64,000 bases of DNA from Dokdonella_A ginsengisoli (lineage in GTDB: Bacteria; Pseudomonadota; Gammaproteobacteria; Xanthomonadales; Rhodanobacteraceae): positions 343,352 to 407,351 of the forward strand of contig NZ_JBHSHD010000002.1 in NCBI RefSeq assembly GCF_042652785.1, read 5' to 3'. Positions 9,091-17,983 of the stretch are shown here, one piece after another. The translations under genes and the position numbers were made by a program. Position 1 is the first letter of the stretch, and the number at the start of each line of letters is the position of its first letter. The notes below the pieces were generated by a model, which was given only the letters and a program-made list of their open reading frames with translations, had not been told where the DNA came from and made no database searches.

Positions 9091-9909
9091 CTAGACCAGG
9101 CGCAACGCGGCGGCGCAGTCCGCCTCGATCTTCAGCGTCAGCAGGTCGTCGGCGCGCGTGCGGCCGAGGTTGACCGCCGCGATCGGCTTGCCCAGGCGCG
9201 CCGCCTCACGCGCGAAGCGATAGCCGGAGAACACCATCAGCGACGAGCCGACCACCAGCATCGCGTCGGCCGCGGCCAGGTGCGCCTGCGCGCGCTCGAC
9301 GCGCTCGCGCGGCACGTTCTCGCCGAAGAACACCACGTCCGGCTTCAGCAGGCCGCCGCAGTCGGCACAGGCCGGTACCTGGAACGCGGCGAAATCCAGG
9401 CCGTCCAGATCGGCGTCGCCGTCCGGTGCGTCGGCCGCGTCGAGCGCGGCCCAGTCCGGATTGCGCGTCTGCAGTTCGTGCTGGAACTGCGCGCGCGCCG
9501 TGCGCCATTCGCAACCCAGGCAACGCACTTCGTCCAGGCGCCCGTGCAGGTCGATCACGTGGCGGCTGCCGGCGGCCTGGTGCAGGCCGTCGACGTTCTG
9601 CGTCAGCAGCATCTCGACGCGGCCGCCGCCTTCCAGCCGCGCCAGGGCCTCGTGCGTGCTGTTCGGCCGTGCGCGGCCGAAGCGCCGCCAGCCGACCAGG
9701 CTGCGCGCCCAGTAGCGGCGGCGCGTCGCCGCATCGCCGACGAAGGCCTGGTAGGTGACCGGCGGCGGGCGCTTCCAGCCGCCCTCGAGGTCGCGGTAGT
9801 CCGGAATGCCCGACGCCGTGCTGCAGCCGGCGCCGGTCAGCACGAACAGGCGCCGATGGCGATCGAGGAAATCGCGCAGCTCGGTCGATTGGCGTGCGAG
9901 GTCCGGCAT
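9091..9909 (-). CDS. Sir2-family NAD-dependent deacylase (sirtuin)
   Basis: A 272-residue sirtuin. The NAD-binding motif is FVLTGAGCSTASGIPDYRD, a form typical of class II (SIRT4-like) enzymes. Further motifs are TQNVDGLHQ, the catalytic histidine in DLHGRLDE, two zinc pairs (CLGC and CADC), KPDVVFFGE and VVGSSLMVFSG. It should remove acyl groups from protein lysines using NAD. The Met read from 9909 is preferred because a GGAG lies 10 bases upstream; the Met at 9945 is the alternative. It is convergent with the beta-helix protein, with 6 bases between stops. Confidence 0.93.
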   Translation of the reverse strand: MPDLARQSTELRDFLDRHRRLFVLTGAGCSTASGIPDYRDLEGGWKRPPPVTYQAFVGDAATRRRYWARSLVGWRRFGRARPNSTHEALARLEGGGRVEMLLTQNVDGLHQAAGSRHVIDLHGRLDEVRCLGCEWRTARAQFQHELQTRNPDWAALDAADAPDGDADLDGLDFAAFQVPACADCGGLLKPDVVFFGENVPRERVERAQAHLAAADAMLVVGSSLMVFSGYRFAREAARLGKPIAAVNLGRTRADDLLTLKIEADCAAALRLV

Positions 9910-10072
9910 GGCCGAGCGCTCCGGCAGGGAAGAAGGCAAACCCATCTGCGGGCGGCCGACCGCTCGCTCAAGCGTGGCACCGGCGGCGCGGCGCGAGTAT
10001 GGTACGCAGGCACCCGCGAATCTGCCGCTCGCGTGCGCGGCAGCATCGATCCTTTGCTGGGAGGAATCCACG

Positions 10073-10780
10073 ATGACGCCGACGAACCGCTGGCTGGCCC
10101 TGATGCTGCTGGCCGGCTGCACGAGCACGGCCCTGGCCGCCCAGACCGGCTTGCGCGAGGACAATCCGCAGATCTTCGAAAGCGAAGGCTTCCTCAACGG
10201 CCATCAGGACATGGCCTGGCGCAACAGCGGCATGTTCGAATACAAGCGCCAGCGCTACGCGGATGCGGCGCGCTATTTCCGCGACGCAGCGTACTTCGGC
10301 GACAAGCCCTCGCAGGCGATGCTCGCGATGATGCTGTGGAACGGCGACGGCATCGACGCCGATCGCGCGCAGGCCTATGCCTGGATCGACCTGGCCGCCG
10401 AGCGCGGCTACGAGTCCTTCGTCGCCACGCGCGAGAAGTTCTGGGCCGCGATGAACGAGGACGAGCGTAGCAAGGCGCTCGAGTTCGGCCGCGGCCTGTA
10501 CGAGAAGTACGGCGACGAACACGCGAACAAGCGCCTCGAATTCGAGATGGAGCGCAGCAAGCGCCAGATCACCGGCAGCCGCCTCGGGCGGCCCGGCACC
10601 CTCGTGGTGAACGTGCGCGGACCGGACGGGCGGCGTCTGCGCTCGGTCGACGGATCGCTGTTCTACAGCGCGAAGTACTGGAAGCCGGAGAACTACCGCG
10701 CCTGGCAGGACCAGCGCTGGGATCTGCCGGAGGGCAAGGTCGAGGTCGGCCCGGTGCAGCCGGCGGCAGAACCCGAGTAG
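10073..10780 (+). CDS. Sel1-like repeat lipoprotein, paralogue 1
   Basis: A 235-residue protein whose ATG has a strong GGAGG nine bases upstream. The N-terminus has a lipobox, LAGC, at residue 16. The middle holds Sel1-type helical repeats: YADAARYFRDAAYFGDKPSQ and AMMLWNGDGIDADRAQAYAW followed by IDLAAERGYESF. The C-terminal third has no repeat and ends with a conserved VEVGPVQP. The next gene is a close paralogue without the lipobox. Sel1 repeats are protein-protein interaction scaffolds; the partner is unknown. Similar proteins are common in this order, but I know of no function. Confidence 0.82.
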   Translation: MTPTNRWLALMLLAGCTSTALAAQTGLREDNPQIFESEGFLNGHQDMAWRNSGMFEYKRQRYADAARYFRDAAYFGDKPSQAMLAMMLWNGDGIDADRAQAYAWIDLAAERGYESFVATREKFWAAMNEDERSKALEFGRGLYEKYGDEHANKRLEFEMERSKRQITGSRLGRPGTLVVNVRGPDGRRLRSVDGSLFYSAKYWKPENYRAWQDQRWDLPEGKVEVGPVQPAAEPE

Positions 10781-10819
10781 CGGCAGGCACAACGTTCCGT
10801 CCGGGCGAGGAGGCACGCG

Positions 10820-11542
10820 GTGATCACGATGCGCCAGGTTGTCGCTTCGATCCTGCTCGCGATCGCGGTGACGGCGAGCGTTGGCGCCGCCGCCGGCGAG
10901 CGCGACGACGATCCGCTGGTCGTCAACAGCGAAGCCTTCCAGCGCGGCCATCCCGACATGCGCTGGCGCAACCTCGGCGCCACCCGCTACCAGCAGAAGC
11001 GCTACCGGGAAGCCGTCCGTCACTTTCGCGATGCAGCCCGCTACGGCGACAAGCCGTCGCAGGCGATGCTCGCGCTGATGCTGTGGAACGGCGATGGCGT
11101 CGAGGCCGATCGCGTGCAGGCCTATGCCTGGATCGACCTCGCGGCCGAGCGCGGCTACGGCTCCTTCGTCGCCACGCGCGAGAGATTCCGCACGGCCTTG
11201 AGCGAAGACGAGCGCCGGCGCGCGATGGAGCTGCGCAACGAGCTGTACGCGAAGTACGGCGACGAGCATGCCAAGAAGCGGCTCAATCTCGAAATGACGC
11301 GCGAGAAGCTCAAGCTCACCGGCAGTCATCTCGGCCGGCCCAAGGGCGTGCTCATGCTGCTGCCCGGCCCGGACGGGCGCGTTCGCGCGATTACCGATTC
11401 CGTGTTCTGGAATCCGCGCTACTGGAGCCCGCAGCAGTACTGGGCCCTGCAGGATCGCATCTGGGAGCCGTCGAAGGGTCGCGTCGACGTCGGGCCGGTG
11501 CAACCGGTCGACGCCGAGCCGGCGGCGGCGGAAAAACGCTGA
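10820..11542 (+). CDS. Sel1-like repeat exported protein, paralogue 2
   Basis: A 240-residue protein read from GTG 10820 (ATG 10829 is the alternative), preceded by GAGGAGG. It has a Sec signal peptide ending near VGAAAG instead of a lipobox. From residue 35 on it is closely similar to the preceding gene: GDKPSQAMLALMLWNGDG, QAYAWIDLAAERGYGSF, FVATRERF, KYGDEHAKKRL and the ending VDVGPVQPV are shared almost residue for residue. The pair is a tandem duplication with 39 bases between genes. One copy is lipid-anchored and one probably free in the periplasm, which suggests divided roles. Function unknown. Confidence 0.82.
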   Translation: MITMRQVVASILLAIAVTASVGAAAGERDDDPLVVNSEAFQRGHPDMRWRNLGATRYQQKRYREAVRHFRDAARYGDKPSQAMLALMLWNGDGVEADRVQAYAWIDLAAERGYGSFVATRERFRTALSEDERRRAMELRNELYAKYGDEHAKKRLNLEMTREKLKLTGSHLGRPKGVLMLLPGPDGRVRAITDSVFWNPRYWSPQQYWALQDRIWEPSKGRVDVGPVQPVDAEPAAAEKR

Positions 11543-11616
11543 CGCGATCGTCGCCGTCGCCTGATCCGCCGCCACTCGGGCTAGGATAGCGACCCGCTCG
11601 AAGTCCCGCGTACGCG

Positions 11617-12258
11617 ATGGCGAAACTGCATTTCTATTATTCGGCGATGAACGCCGGCAAGACGACGACGCTGCTGCAGAGCGCGTACAACTACCGCGAG
11701 CGCGGCCTGCGGCCGCTGATCCTGACGCCGCAGCTCGATACGCGCGCCGGCATGGGCGTGGTCGCCTCGCGCATCGGCCTGCGTTCGCAGGCGCAGCGCT
11801 TCACGGCGGACGACGACCTGCGCGCGCTGGTCGAGGCCGACGTCGCCGCGCACGGCCGGCTCGACTGCGTGCTCGTCGACGAGGCGCAGTTTCTTTCCAA
11901 GGCACAGGTGTGGCAGATCAGCGACGTCGTCGACGTGCTCGGCATTCCGGTGCTCGCCTACGGCCTGCGCACGGATTTCCGCGGCGAGCCGTTCGAGGGC
12001 AGCCGCTACCTGCTCGCCTGGGCCGACAGCCTGGTGGAGATCAAGACCATCTGCCACACCGGCAAGAAGGCCACGATGGTGGTGCGCGTCGACGAGCACG
12101 GCCGCGCGGTCACCGACGGCCCACAGGTTGAGATCGGCGGCAACGACCGCTACGTCTCGGTCAGCCGCGCCGAGTTCAAGAAGATCATGGCCGGCGAGAG
12201 CGCGGTCGAACTGCAGCAGGCGGTGCTGCCCCTCGACGCACCGAAGGCGAAGACCTGA
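11617..12258 (+). CDS. tdk: Thymidine kinase lacking the usual zinc ligands
   Basis: A 213-residue type II thymidine kinase (thymidine salvage to dTMP). It has the P-loop YSAMNAGKTTTLLQ near residues 8-21, the Walker B/catalytic LVDEAQFLS, YGLRTDF and the nucleoside lasso QVEIGGNDRYVSVSR. In E. coli Tdk the lasso is held by a zinc on Cys145, Cys148, Cys183 and His186. Here the first cysteine is kept in TICHTGKK, but the second is Thr and the later pair is replaced in VSVSRAEF. Zinc binding is therefore unlikely. The next gene follows after 10 bases. Confidence 0.95.
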   Translation: MAKLHFYYSAMNAGKTTTLLQSAYNYRERGLRPLILTPQLDTRAGMGVVASRIGLRSQAQRFTADDDLRALVEADVAAHGRLDCVLVDEAQFLSKAQVWQISDVVDVLGIPVLAYGLRTDFRGEPFEGSRYLLAWADSLVEIKTICHTGKKATMVVRVDEHGRAVTDGPQVEIGGNDRYVSVSRAEFKKIMAGESAVELQQAVLPLDAPKAKT

Positions 12259-12268
12259 AGGAGTAAGG

Positions 12269-13030
12269 ATGAGCGAACCCCATTGGCCGCGGCCGCAGTG
12301 GCACGACAGCGGCGACGAGGCCTTCCTGCTGTGGTTCGTGTTCGGCGATTTCGGCCAGGATCTGGCCATCGACGCCGAGCGCTACCGCACCCGCGGCACG
12401 CCGCCCGGCATCGAGATCGTGCGCTACGTCAACCGCGAACTGGCCAAGTGGGACGGCTATCCGCTCGCCGGCACGCTCGGCCGCCTGCTGTGGGGCGAGA
12501 ACGCGCACCTGTTCGAGCAGGCACAGCAGGCCGGCGAATGCGTGATGCTGCGCGGCGCGATCGCCGATCCCGCCGACCTCGACGGCCTGCGCGACCTGGT
12601 CGGCACGATCACCGCGCTGACCGACCGCGGCGGCGTCGCCGTGCTCGATCCGCAGACGCTGTCGATGTTCGACCCGGCCGAATGGCGCCGGCGCTACTTC
12701 GCCGACGACGCGTTCAGCACGCGCGAGCACGTGTTGATCCTGCACAGCGAGGACGAGCAGAACGAAGGCCGGCACTGGGTGCACACGCGCGGCCTGCGCA
12801 AGTTCGCGCGCCCGGACGTGAGCATCCGCAACGTACCGGCGGCGGCGATCAACGCAGCCGGCGAACTCGCCGACCGCTTCGCCGATTTCCAGGCGCGCGG
12901 CGGCATCGTCGAGGACGATCGGGAAATCATCGTGGACGGCATACCCGAAGGCATGCGCGTGCGCCACGCCGGCTCGCCCGAGGATCCGGACTTCAACAAC
13001 CGCCACCTCTCGCTGCACTGGCCGGAGTAA
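12269..13030 (+). CDS. Conserved hypothetical protein downstream of tdk
   Basis: A 253-residue soluble, acidic protein with no signal peptide or membrane segment. The ATG is preceded by AAGGAG and lies 10 bases after the tdk stop, so the two are probably one operon. Visible features are an aromatic N-terminal stretch (AFLLWFVFGDFGQDLAI), a central alpha/beta part with GTITALTDRGGVAVLDP and FDPAEWRRRYFADDAF, and HWVHTRGLRKFARPD. The last loosely recalls the T-x-GL-x-x-FG-x-PE segment of DUF4261-type proteins. I cannot assign a function. Confidence 0.75.
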   Translation: MSEPHWPRPQWHDSGDEAFLLWFVFGDFGQDLAIDAERYRTRGTPPGIEIVRYVNRELAKWDGYPLAGTLGRLLWGENAHLFEQAQQAGECVMLRGAIADPADLDGLRDLVGTITALTDRGGVAVLDPQTLSMFDPAEWRRRYFADDAFSTREHVLILHSEDEQNEGRHWVHTRGLRKFARPDVSIRNVPAAAINAAGELADRFADFQARGGIVEDDREIIVDGIPEGMRVRHAGSPEDPDFNNRHLSLHWPE

Positions 13031-13064
13031 AAAAAAGGCCGCGCGCGCCGAAGCGCGCACGGCC
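13029..13064 (-). terminator. Intrinsic terminator, minus strand
   Basis: A GC hairpin (GGCC at 13037-13040 pairs with 13061-13064, with GCGCGC pairing inside) is followed on the minus strand by eight T residues, which overlap the TAA stop of the plus-strand gene. It fits the end of the minus-strand transcript of the exported protein at 13255-13782, with a leaderless-like 190-base tail, and the hairpin can also serve the plus-strand gene. Confidence 0.65.
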
Positions 13065-13254
13065 GGGGCTCCCCGCCCGTTAAGGTCCGTCCTGCGTGAC
13101 CGACTTATCGATGCGGTCCTGCTTCTTGTTCTCGCTCAGTGGGCGCACCGGTGCGAGCTCATTGTGCAATACGCACTTTCGCGGCGAAAAAGGACATTCG
13201 ACGCGACGGGCGATCGCCTTCCGTCGCCGACGCGCGCGCAAGTGCCTGTCTTTC

Positions 13255-13782
13255 CTACATTCTTCGCTCGATCACGTAGTCCACGCAGCCCGGGGCAAGG
13301 GCGGCGGCCGTCGCGGAAACGACCACGTAGTAGGTCGCCGGCGCGACCGGGGCGGGACGTCCGCCCCAGGGCGGGTAGGTGAACTGGAACGGCGGCAAGG
13401 GCACGTCCGCCCACAGGACATTGCTGTCGCTCGTGTCGTCGAAAGCGACGATCGGGGCGTGGTCGTCGCAGGTGTCCAGCAAGGCGACCATGACGGATGA
13501 GGACACGCCGCCGAGCACCGCGACGGCGATCTCGTCGGTGACGCCGCCGCCCCGGTCGGGCGTGGTGAAGCGGTACACGACGTCGGCGTAGGGGCTGTCG
13601 ACCAGGCCTCCCCAGAGGTGGCCCAGCGAATTCCAGCCCGTGCAGGTATCGCCGGTGATGGACTGGTTCGCCGGCAACGGCAGCGGCGACTGGCACGTCT
13701 GCGCCGCGACGCGACCGGCCATGCAGGCGAGCAGGATGCCCGCGACCAGGGTCGCGGCGCGGATCGGGTTTTCGGCCGACAT
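13255..13782 (-). CDS. Small exported protein, pre-peptidase C-terminal-like
   Basis: A 175-residue protein with a strong AAGGAG eight bases before the ATG and a Sec signal peptide ending near RVAAQ (about residue 27). The mature part begins with a cysteine-containing segment (TCQSPLPLPANQSI, then GDTC) and continues as a beta-sandwich (ADVVYRFTTPD, VAVLGGVSSSVMVALLDTC, TYYVVVSA). This is the pattern of pre-peptidase C-terminal-like domains found on exported bacterial proteins. Four cysteines suggest disulfides. It has no IFxxGFD tail. It is divergent from the Sel1-like pair that follows. Function unknown. Confidence 0.75.
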   Translation of the reverse strand: MSAENPIRAATLVAGILLACMAGRVAAQTCQSPLPLPANQSITGDTCTGWNSLGHLWGGLVDSPYADVVYRFTTPDRGGGVTDEIAVAVLGGVSSSVMVALLDTCDDHAPIVAFDDTSDSNVLWADVPLPPFQFTYPPWGGRPAPVAPATYYVVVSATAAALAPGCVDYVIERRM

Positions 13783-14046
13783 GGGATCGCTCCTTCGCGA
13801 GGGTCGCCGACGCGGCGACTTCGACCTGCTCCATGACCAACGCAGCCGCGAGCCCGCAACGCACGCCGTTCGTGCGCAGGTTCGTCCCCGCGCCGCCCCG
13901 ACGCCGGCAACCGGCGTTACCGAACCGTTACCCGTTCGTAGTTGCGGCGTCCCTTTCGCACCTGCACTGTTGCATCCGGCCTTGAACCCGTCGCTCCGCC
14001 GCGAGAGGGCTGCCAGCGCATTCATCGGACGAGGAAGCAGGCACGT

Positions 14047-14988
14047 ATGCCCAAGCAAGTGAGCCTGGTGGTGGGAGCGGCGGCGATCCTCGCCGCCGCG
14101 TTCGCGTGGTGGGCGTTTCCCCGGGCCGGCCGGGATACCGGAGCGACGCGCGATACGTCGCCTTCCGCCGCACCGGCGCAAGGCTCGTCGACACCCGCGC
14201 CGAACGCCGGGCGTCGAGCCGTCGCTGCGGCGTCCCGATCGGTTTCCCAATCGCTCGACCCGCGCCCCTTCATCGAGGTGCGCGCGGAGCTCGAACGCCT
14301 GGCGGAGGCCGGCGACGCGCACGCGGCGCTCCGCCTCGGCCGCACGCTCGCCCAGTGCAACGGCTACGTGCCGATGACCGACGCGCAGCTCGAAGACTTC
14401 GTCGTCGACGTTTCGGCCGTCGGCATGTCCCTCGTCACTTCCGAAGGACGCCAGCAGACGCCCGAAGCGCTGCTGGAAACCCTGAAGCTGGGCTTCGCGC
14501 AGAAGCGGCTCGATTGCCGCGACACCGGCGCGCTCCACGACGCGGACGCGCGCACGAAGGCGCTGCGCTGGATCGAACGCAGCGCCGCGCTCGGCAACGC
14601 GGATGCGCAGGCCTTGTACGGCTCGACGGCGTTTTCGTCGTACGACGCGCGCGACGCGCTCGTCGACGCCGAGAACCTGCGCGAGCACAAGCGGCGCGCG
14701 ATCGACTACCTGCAAAAATCGCTGGCGCAAGGCGACGCGCTGGCCCTGCTCGAACTGCACCGGAGCTATTCCACCGGCACCTTGTACCCGGCCGACGCCG
14801 CGGCGGCCTACGCCCATCTGTACGCCTACTCGCTGACGCCGCGCGCGTCGGAACTCGCGCCGGAACTGCTCGAACGGACGCTCGCCTCGCACGCCAAGGC
14901 GCTCGATGCGCAAGGCCTGCAGCGCGCGCGCGACGAAGGACGGCGCCTGGCGGCCTGCTGCGGCGGCGCCGCGGGGGAGGCGCCATGA
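14047..14988 (+). CDS. Membrane-anchored Sel1-like protein, first of a coupled pair
   Basis: A 313-residue protein with an N-terminal membrane helix (LVVGAAAILAAAFAWWAF, about residues 6-24), a Ser/Ala/Pro linker and a helical periplasmic part. Sel1-like units are LERLAEAGDAHAALRLGR, ALRWIERSAALGNADAQALY and AIDYLQKSLAQGDALALLEL. Cysteines occur at about residue 104 (LAQCNGY), 158 (RLDCRD) and as a CC pair near 304. The downstream gene keeps cysteines at matching places. The stop overlaps the next start in ATGA, so translation is coupled. Function unknown. Confidence 0.8.
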   Translation: MPKQVSLVVGAAAILAAAFAWWAFPRAGRDTGATRDTSPSAAPAQGSSTPAPNAGRRAVAAASRSVSQSLDPRPFIEVRAELERLAEAGDAHAALRLGRTLAQCNGYVPMTDAQLEDFVVDVSAVGMSLVTSEGRQQTPEALLETLKLGFAQKRLDCRDTGALHDADARTKALRWIERSAALGNADAQALYGSTAFSSYDARDALVDAENLREHKRRAIDYLQKSLAQGDALALLELHRSYSTGTLYPADAAAAYAHLYAYSLTPRASELAPELLERTLASHAKALDAQGLQRARDEGRRLAACCGGAAGEAP

Positions 14989-15941
14989 AGCGCTCCACCC
15001 AGGTGCTGTGGTTCGCGGCGCTGGTCGCGATCTTCGTCGCGTTCAGCTGGCTCGACCGTCGCCTCTCCTCCCCGCCCGATACGCCGCCTTCCGATCCCGC
15101 GCCGGTCGCGACGGCGAAACCGCTCCCGCCAACCCCCGCCCCTCCCGTGCCCGCCGCCGCCGAGCCGGTGGCGGCCAGGCCGGCGGACCTCCCATCCCGG
15201 GAACTGCCGCCCTGGGACATGCCGCTCGACCAGGCCGTACCACGCCTGCGCGAACTGGCCGATGCCGGCGACAGCTGGGCGCAGCTCGAACTGGCGAGCC
15301 GGCTGCACGCCTGCACCCCCGCCGAGCAGCGGCAGGCGGAAGCCTCCGACGAAGAGGATCGACAATCCATCGAAGAGGACGCGAAGAACGATCGCTGGAC
15401 CGAAGCGCAACGCGCGGTTCGCACACGCAATGCGCAACGGCGCATCGACGCGAATGCCGCCGTGCGCGCGGGCTGCGAAAAGACCCCTGCGGATCTGCGC
15501 GCGCACTGGCTCGACCCGCTCGACCGCGCGGCCGAGGCCGGCAATACGGCGGCGATGCGCGGGTACGCGAAACTGGCGATCGAGCAGTACGCCTTAGTGA
15601 ACGCCGTCGTCGCGGATGTCGACGATGCGATCGTCCGCCGCGACAAGGCCCGCGCCTATCTGCTGAAAGCGGTTCGGCGCGGCGATGTGGAAAGTCTCGT
15701 GGATCTCGCCGAGGCCTATTCCGCGAAGCCCGCCACCGCATTGCGGCTGTTCGCCGCCGATCCGCTTCAGTCCTACCTCTACGCCTATGCCGGTTCGCTG
15801 ACCCACGGGCTTGCGCCCGTCCAGTACGGAAACCTCGAAGCGGTCATGGACGAGAGCGCGAAGTCCCTCGACGCGCGGCGGCTGGCCGATGCGCAGGCAC
15901 GCGGCCGGCGCATCTACGAGCAATGCTGCGCCGGGAAGTGA
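14985..15941 (+). CDS. Membrane-anchored Sel1-like protein, second of a coupled pair
   Basis: A 318-residue protein that starts in the ATGA overlap with the preceding gene. It has an N-terminal anchor helix (VLWFAALVAIFVAFSWL), a Pro/Ala linker to about residue 70, then helical repeats (LRELADAGDSWAQLELASRL, LDRAAEAGNTAAMRGYAK, YLLKAVRRGDVESLVDLAEA). It is a diverged paralogue of the preceding protein: cysteines in LHAC, RAGC and the final QCC fall at equivalent places, and both end with a GRR-x(4)-CC motif. An envelope scaffold or binding protein is plausible but not shown. Confidence 0.8.
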   Translation: MKRSTQVLWFAALVAIFVAFSWLDRRLSSPPDTPPSDPAPVATAKPLPPTPAPPVPAAAEPVAARPADLPSRELPPWDMPLDQAVPRLRELADAGDSWAQLELASRLHACTPAEQRQAEASDEEDRQSIEEDAKNDRWTEAQRAVRTRNAQRRIDANAAVRAGCEKTPADLRAHWLDPLDRAAEAGNTAAMRGYAKLAIEQYALVNAVVADVDDAIVRRDKARAYLLKAVRRGDVESLVDLAEAYSAKPATALRLFAADPLQSYLYAYAGSLTHGLAPVQYGNLEAVMDESAKSLDARRLADAQARGRRIYEQCCAGK

Positions 15942-15995
15942 GCGCGACGGCGCATCGGGCCTAAGCGCGGGCAGCGCGGAAGGGCGCTTGGTCCG

Positions 15996-17072
15996 TCATT
16001 GCTTGACCAGTTCCACGCGCCGGTTGCGCGCGCGGCCTTCCTCGCTGTCGTTGGACGCCAGCGGCGAGGCGCTGCCCATGCCTTGCGCGAGCAGGCGTTC
16101 GGCGGCGATGCCGTGCTGCGCGGCGAGCGCGGCGACCACCGCATCGGCACGCCGCTGCGACAGCTCCAGGTTGTGCGCCGCACCGCCGACGTTGTCGGTG
16201 TGCCCGACCACCATCAGCTTCAGCGCCGGGTCCGCATTCAGCAGCGCGGCGATCTCGCCGAGCTGGGCGGCCGAATCCGGCCGCAGCGTGGCCTGGTCGA
16301 AATCGAACAGGATGCCGTACAGCGCCACCTTGCCGCCGCTGGCGATCGCGCTGCCCAGGTCGGCGGCCTTGACCGTGACCATCTTCTGCTCGCGCGGCTT
16401 GGCCTCGAGCGTCACCACCAGCGCGAGCGTGCGCCCGTCGAAGGCCTTGCAGTAGAGGCCGTCCTTCGCCGTCCAGGCGAGCACGGCCACGTGCGTCTCG
16501 ACGCCGCCGCGCTCCACGCGCAGGATCGTGTAGCGCGGATCGACGCGATCGGTGGTGACCGCGCAATAGGGATTGCTGAACGCCTTGGCGTCGATGCGGT
16601 CCTTCGGGAACAGCAGGTCGCCGATGCCGACCCGTCCGCCGCCGTGGCCGGCGCCCGAGCTCGTGTCGCCGCCGCAGGCGTCGCCGCGGCATTCGAACAG
16701 GCGCTGCCCGCCGGCCTCCTCGATCGCCTGCTGGTAGTTGCGCACCGCCTCCAGCGGCGTGCGTTCCGGCGGAAGGAGATAGACGCTGCGCGTCAGCGTG
16801 CCCTCGAGCATGCGCGTGTCCTTGGCCGCGAACACGCGGTTGTTCATGCCGTCGCGCTGCTCCGGCTCGACCAGCTCGAGCGCCGACGCCGGCAGCGCGA
16901 TCTCGTCGTACGCGCCGGCCCGGTACTCGACGATCAGGCTGCCTTCGTAGCGGGCCAGCCCGGCCGGATCGCGCGCGCCCTTCATGTCGGCCTCGGGCAG
17001 GACCGCATTGGCCAGCGCCAGGGCGGGAACGAGCCCGCAAAACAGGGAAAGGACGGAAAGGACGGTGCGCAT
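15996..17072 (-). CDS. OmpA-family protein with DUF4892-like N-terminal domain
   Basis: A 358-residue protein with a Sec signal peptide (about residues 1-22). Residues 25-240 hold a domain with SLIVEYRAGAYDEIALPASA, SVYLLPPERTPLEAVRNYQQ and a CRGDACGG pair. This resembles the DUF4892 domain found before OmpA domains in Pseudomonas. From about 250 it is a C-terminal OmpA peptidoglycan-binding domain: YGILFDFDQATLRPDSAAQL, VVGHTDNVG and LSQRRADAVVAAL, ending in RNRRVELVKQ. It should bind diaminopimelate in the wall and tether it to the outer membrane or a partner. It is upstream of nothing obvious; mutM lies behind it on the same strand. Confidence 0.88.
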   Translation of the reverse strand: MRTVLSVLSLFCGLVPALALANAVLPEADMKGARDPAGLARYEGSLIVEYRAGAYDEIALPASALELVEPEQRDGMNNRVFAAKDTRMLEGTLTRSVYLLPPERTPLEAVRNYQQAIEEAGGQRLFECRGDACGGDTSSGAGHGGGRVGIGDLLFPKDRIDAKAFSNPYCAVTTDRVDPRYTILRVERGGVETHVAVLAWTAKDGLYCKAFDGRTLALVVTLEAKPREQKMVTVKAADLGSAIASGGKVALYGILFDFDQATLRPDSAAQLGEIAALLNADPALKLMVVGHTDNVGGAAHNLELSQRRADAVVAALAAQHGIAAERLLAQGMGSASPLASNDSEEGRARNRRVELVKQ

Positions 17073-17170
17073 CGGCAAGCTCCGGCGAAAGGTTCCCCGG
17101 TAGTACGCACAACGGCGCCGAAGCAGGACATCGGCGCTGGCCGGGTGGTCGCTGGCTTCGCGTAGGCGCC

Positions 17171-17983
17171 CTAGCGCTGGCAGCGCGGACAGAAGAAGGT
17201 CGAGCGCTGGCCGAGCACGATCGCGCGGATCGGCGTGTCGCAGACGCGGCACGGCTCGCCCTCGCGTCCGTAGGCGAACAGTTCCTGCTCGAAATAGCCG
17301 GGCAGTCCGTCGGGGCTGATGAAGTCGCGCAGGGTGGTGCCGCCGCGGCGGATCGCGTAGGCGAGGATGCGCTTGACCTCGTCGGCGAGGCGCGCGTAGC
17401 GCTCGCGCGAGATCGCGCCGGCCGGGCGCCGGGGATGGATGCCGGCGGCGAACAGCGCCTCGCTCGCGTAGATGTTGCCGACACCGACGACGACGGCCTG
17501 GTCCATCAGCAGCAGCTTCACCGCCGCCTTGCGCCCGCGCGAGCGTACCCACAGCAGGTCGCCGTCGAAGTCGTCCGACAGCGGCTCCGGACCGAGGCCG
17601 GCGAGCAGCGGATGCGTCTGGCCGCGCGGCTGCCACAGCTGGCTGCCGAAGCGGCGCGGATCGGTGAAGCGCAGCACCTGGCCGGAATCCAGGCGCCAGT
17701 CGACGTGGTCGTGCGTGCCGACCGGCGTCGACGCCGGCAGCACGCGCAGCGAGCCGGACATGCCCAGGTGCAGCAGCGCGCTGCCCGGCTCGGTATGCAC
17801 CAGCAGGTATTTCGCGCGCCGCTCGACGTCGAGGATGCGCTGCCCCGGCAATGTCTCGCGCAGCTCGGCCGGCAGCGGCCAGCGCAGACGCGGCTGGCGC
17901 ACGTCGAGGCCGACCACGGTGCGGCCGAGCAGGTGCGGCGCGAGGCCGCGCCGCGTGGTTTCGACTTCGGGCAGTTCGGGCAC
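17171..17983 (-). CDS. mutM: Formamidopyrimidine-DNA glycosylase (Fpg/MutM)
   Basis: A 270-residue base-excision repair enzyme that removes 8-oxoguanine and cuts the abasic site. The start is decided by the enzyme: the active-site proline must be residue 2, and PELPEVET follows a GTG read from 17983. Other motifs are HLGMSG, the conserved VGVGNIYASEALF, KRILAYAIRRGGTTLRDF and an intact C-terminal zinc finger (CRVC ... FFCPRCQR). The length is normal. It is divergent from the small gene at 18229 and is followed by the OmpA-type gene. Confidence 0.96.
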   Translation of the reverse strand: MPELPEVETTRRGLAPHLLGRTVVGLDVRQPRLRWPLPAELRETLPGQRILDVERRAKYLLVHTEPGSALLHLGMSGSLRVLPASTPVGTHDHVDWRLDSGQVLRFTDPRRFGSQLWQPRGQTHPLLAGLGPEPLSDDFDGDLLWVRSRGRKAAVKLLLMDQAVVVGVGNIYASEALFAAGIHPRRPAGAISRERYARLADEVKRILAYAIRRGGTTLRDFISPDGLPGYFEQELFAYGREGEPCRVCDTPIRAIVLGQRSTFFCPRCQR

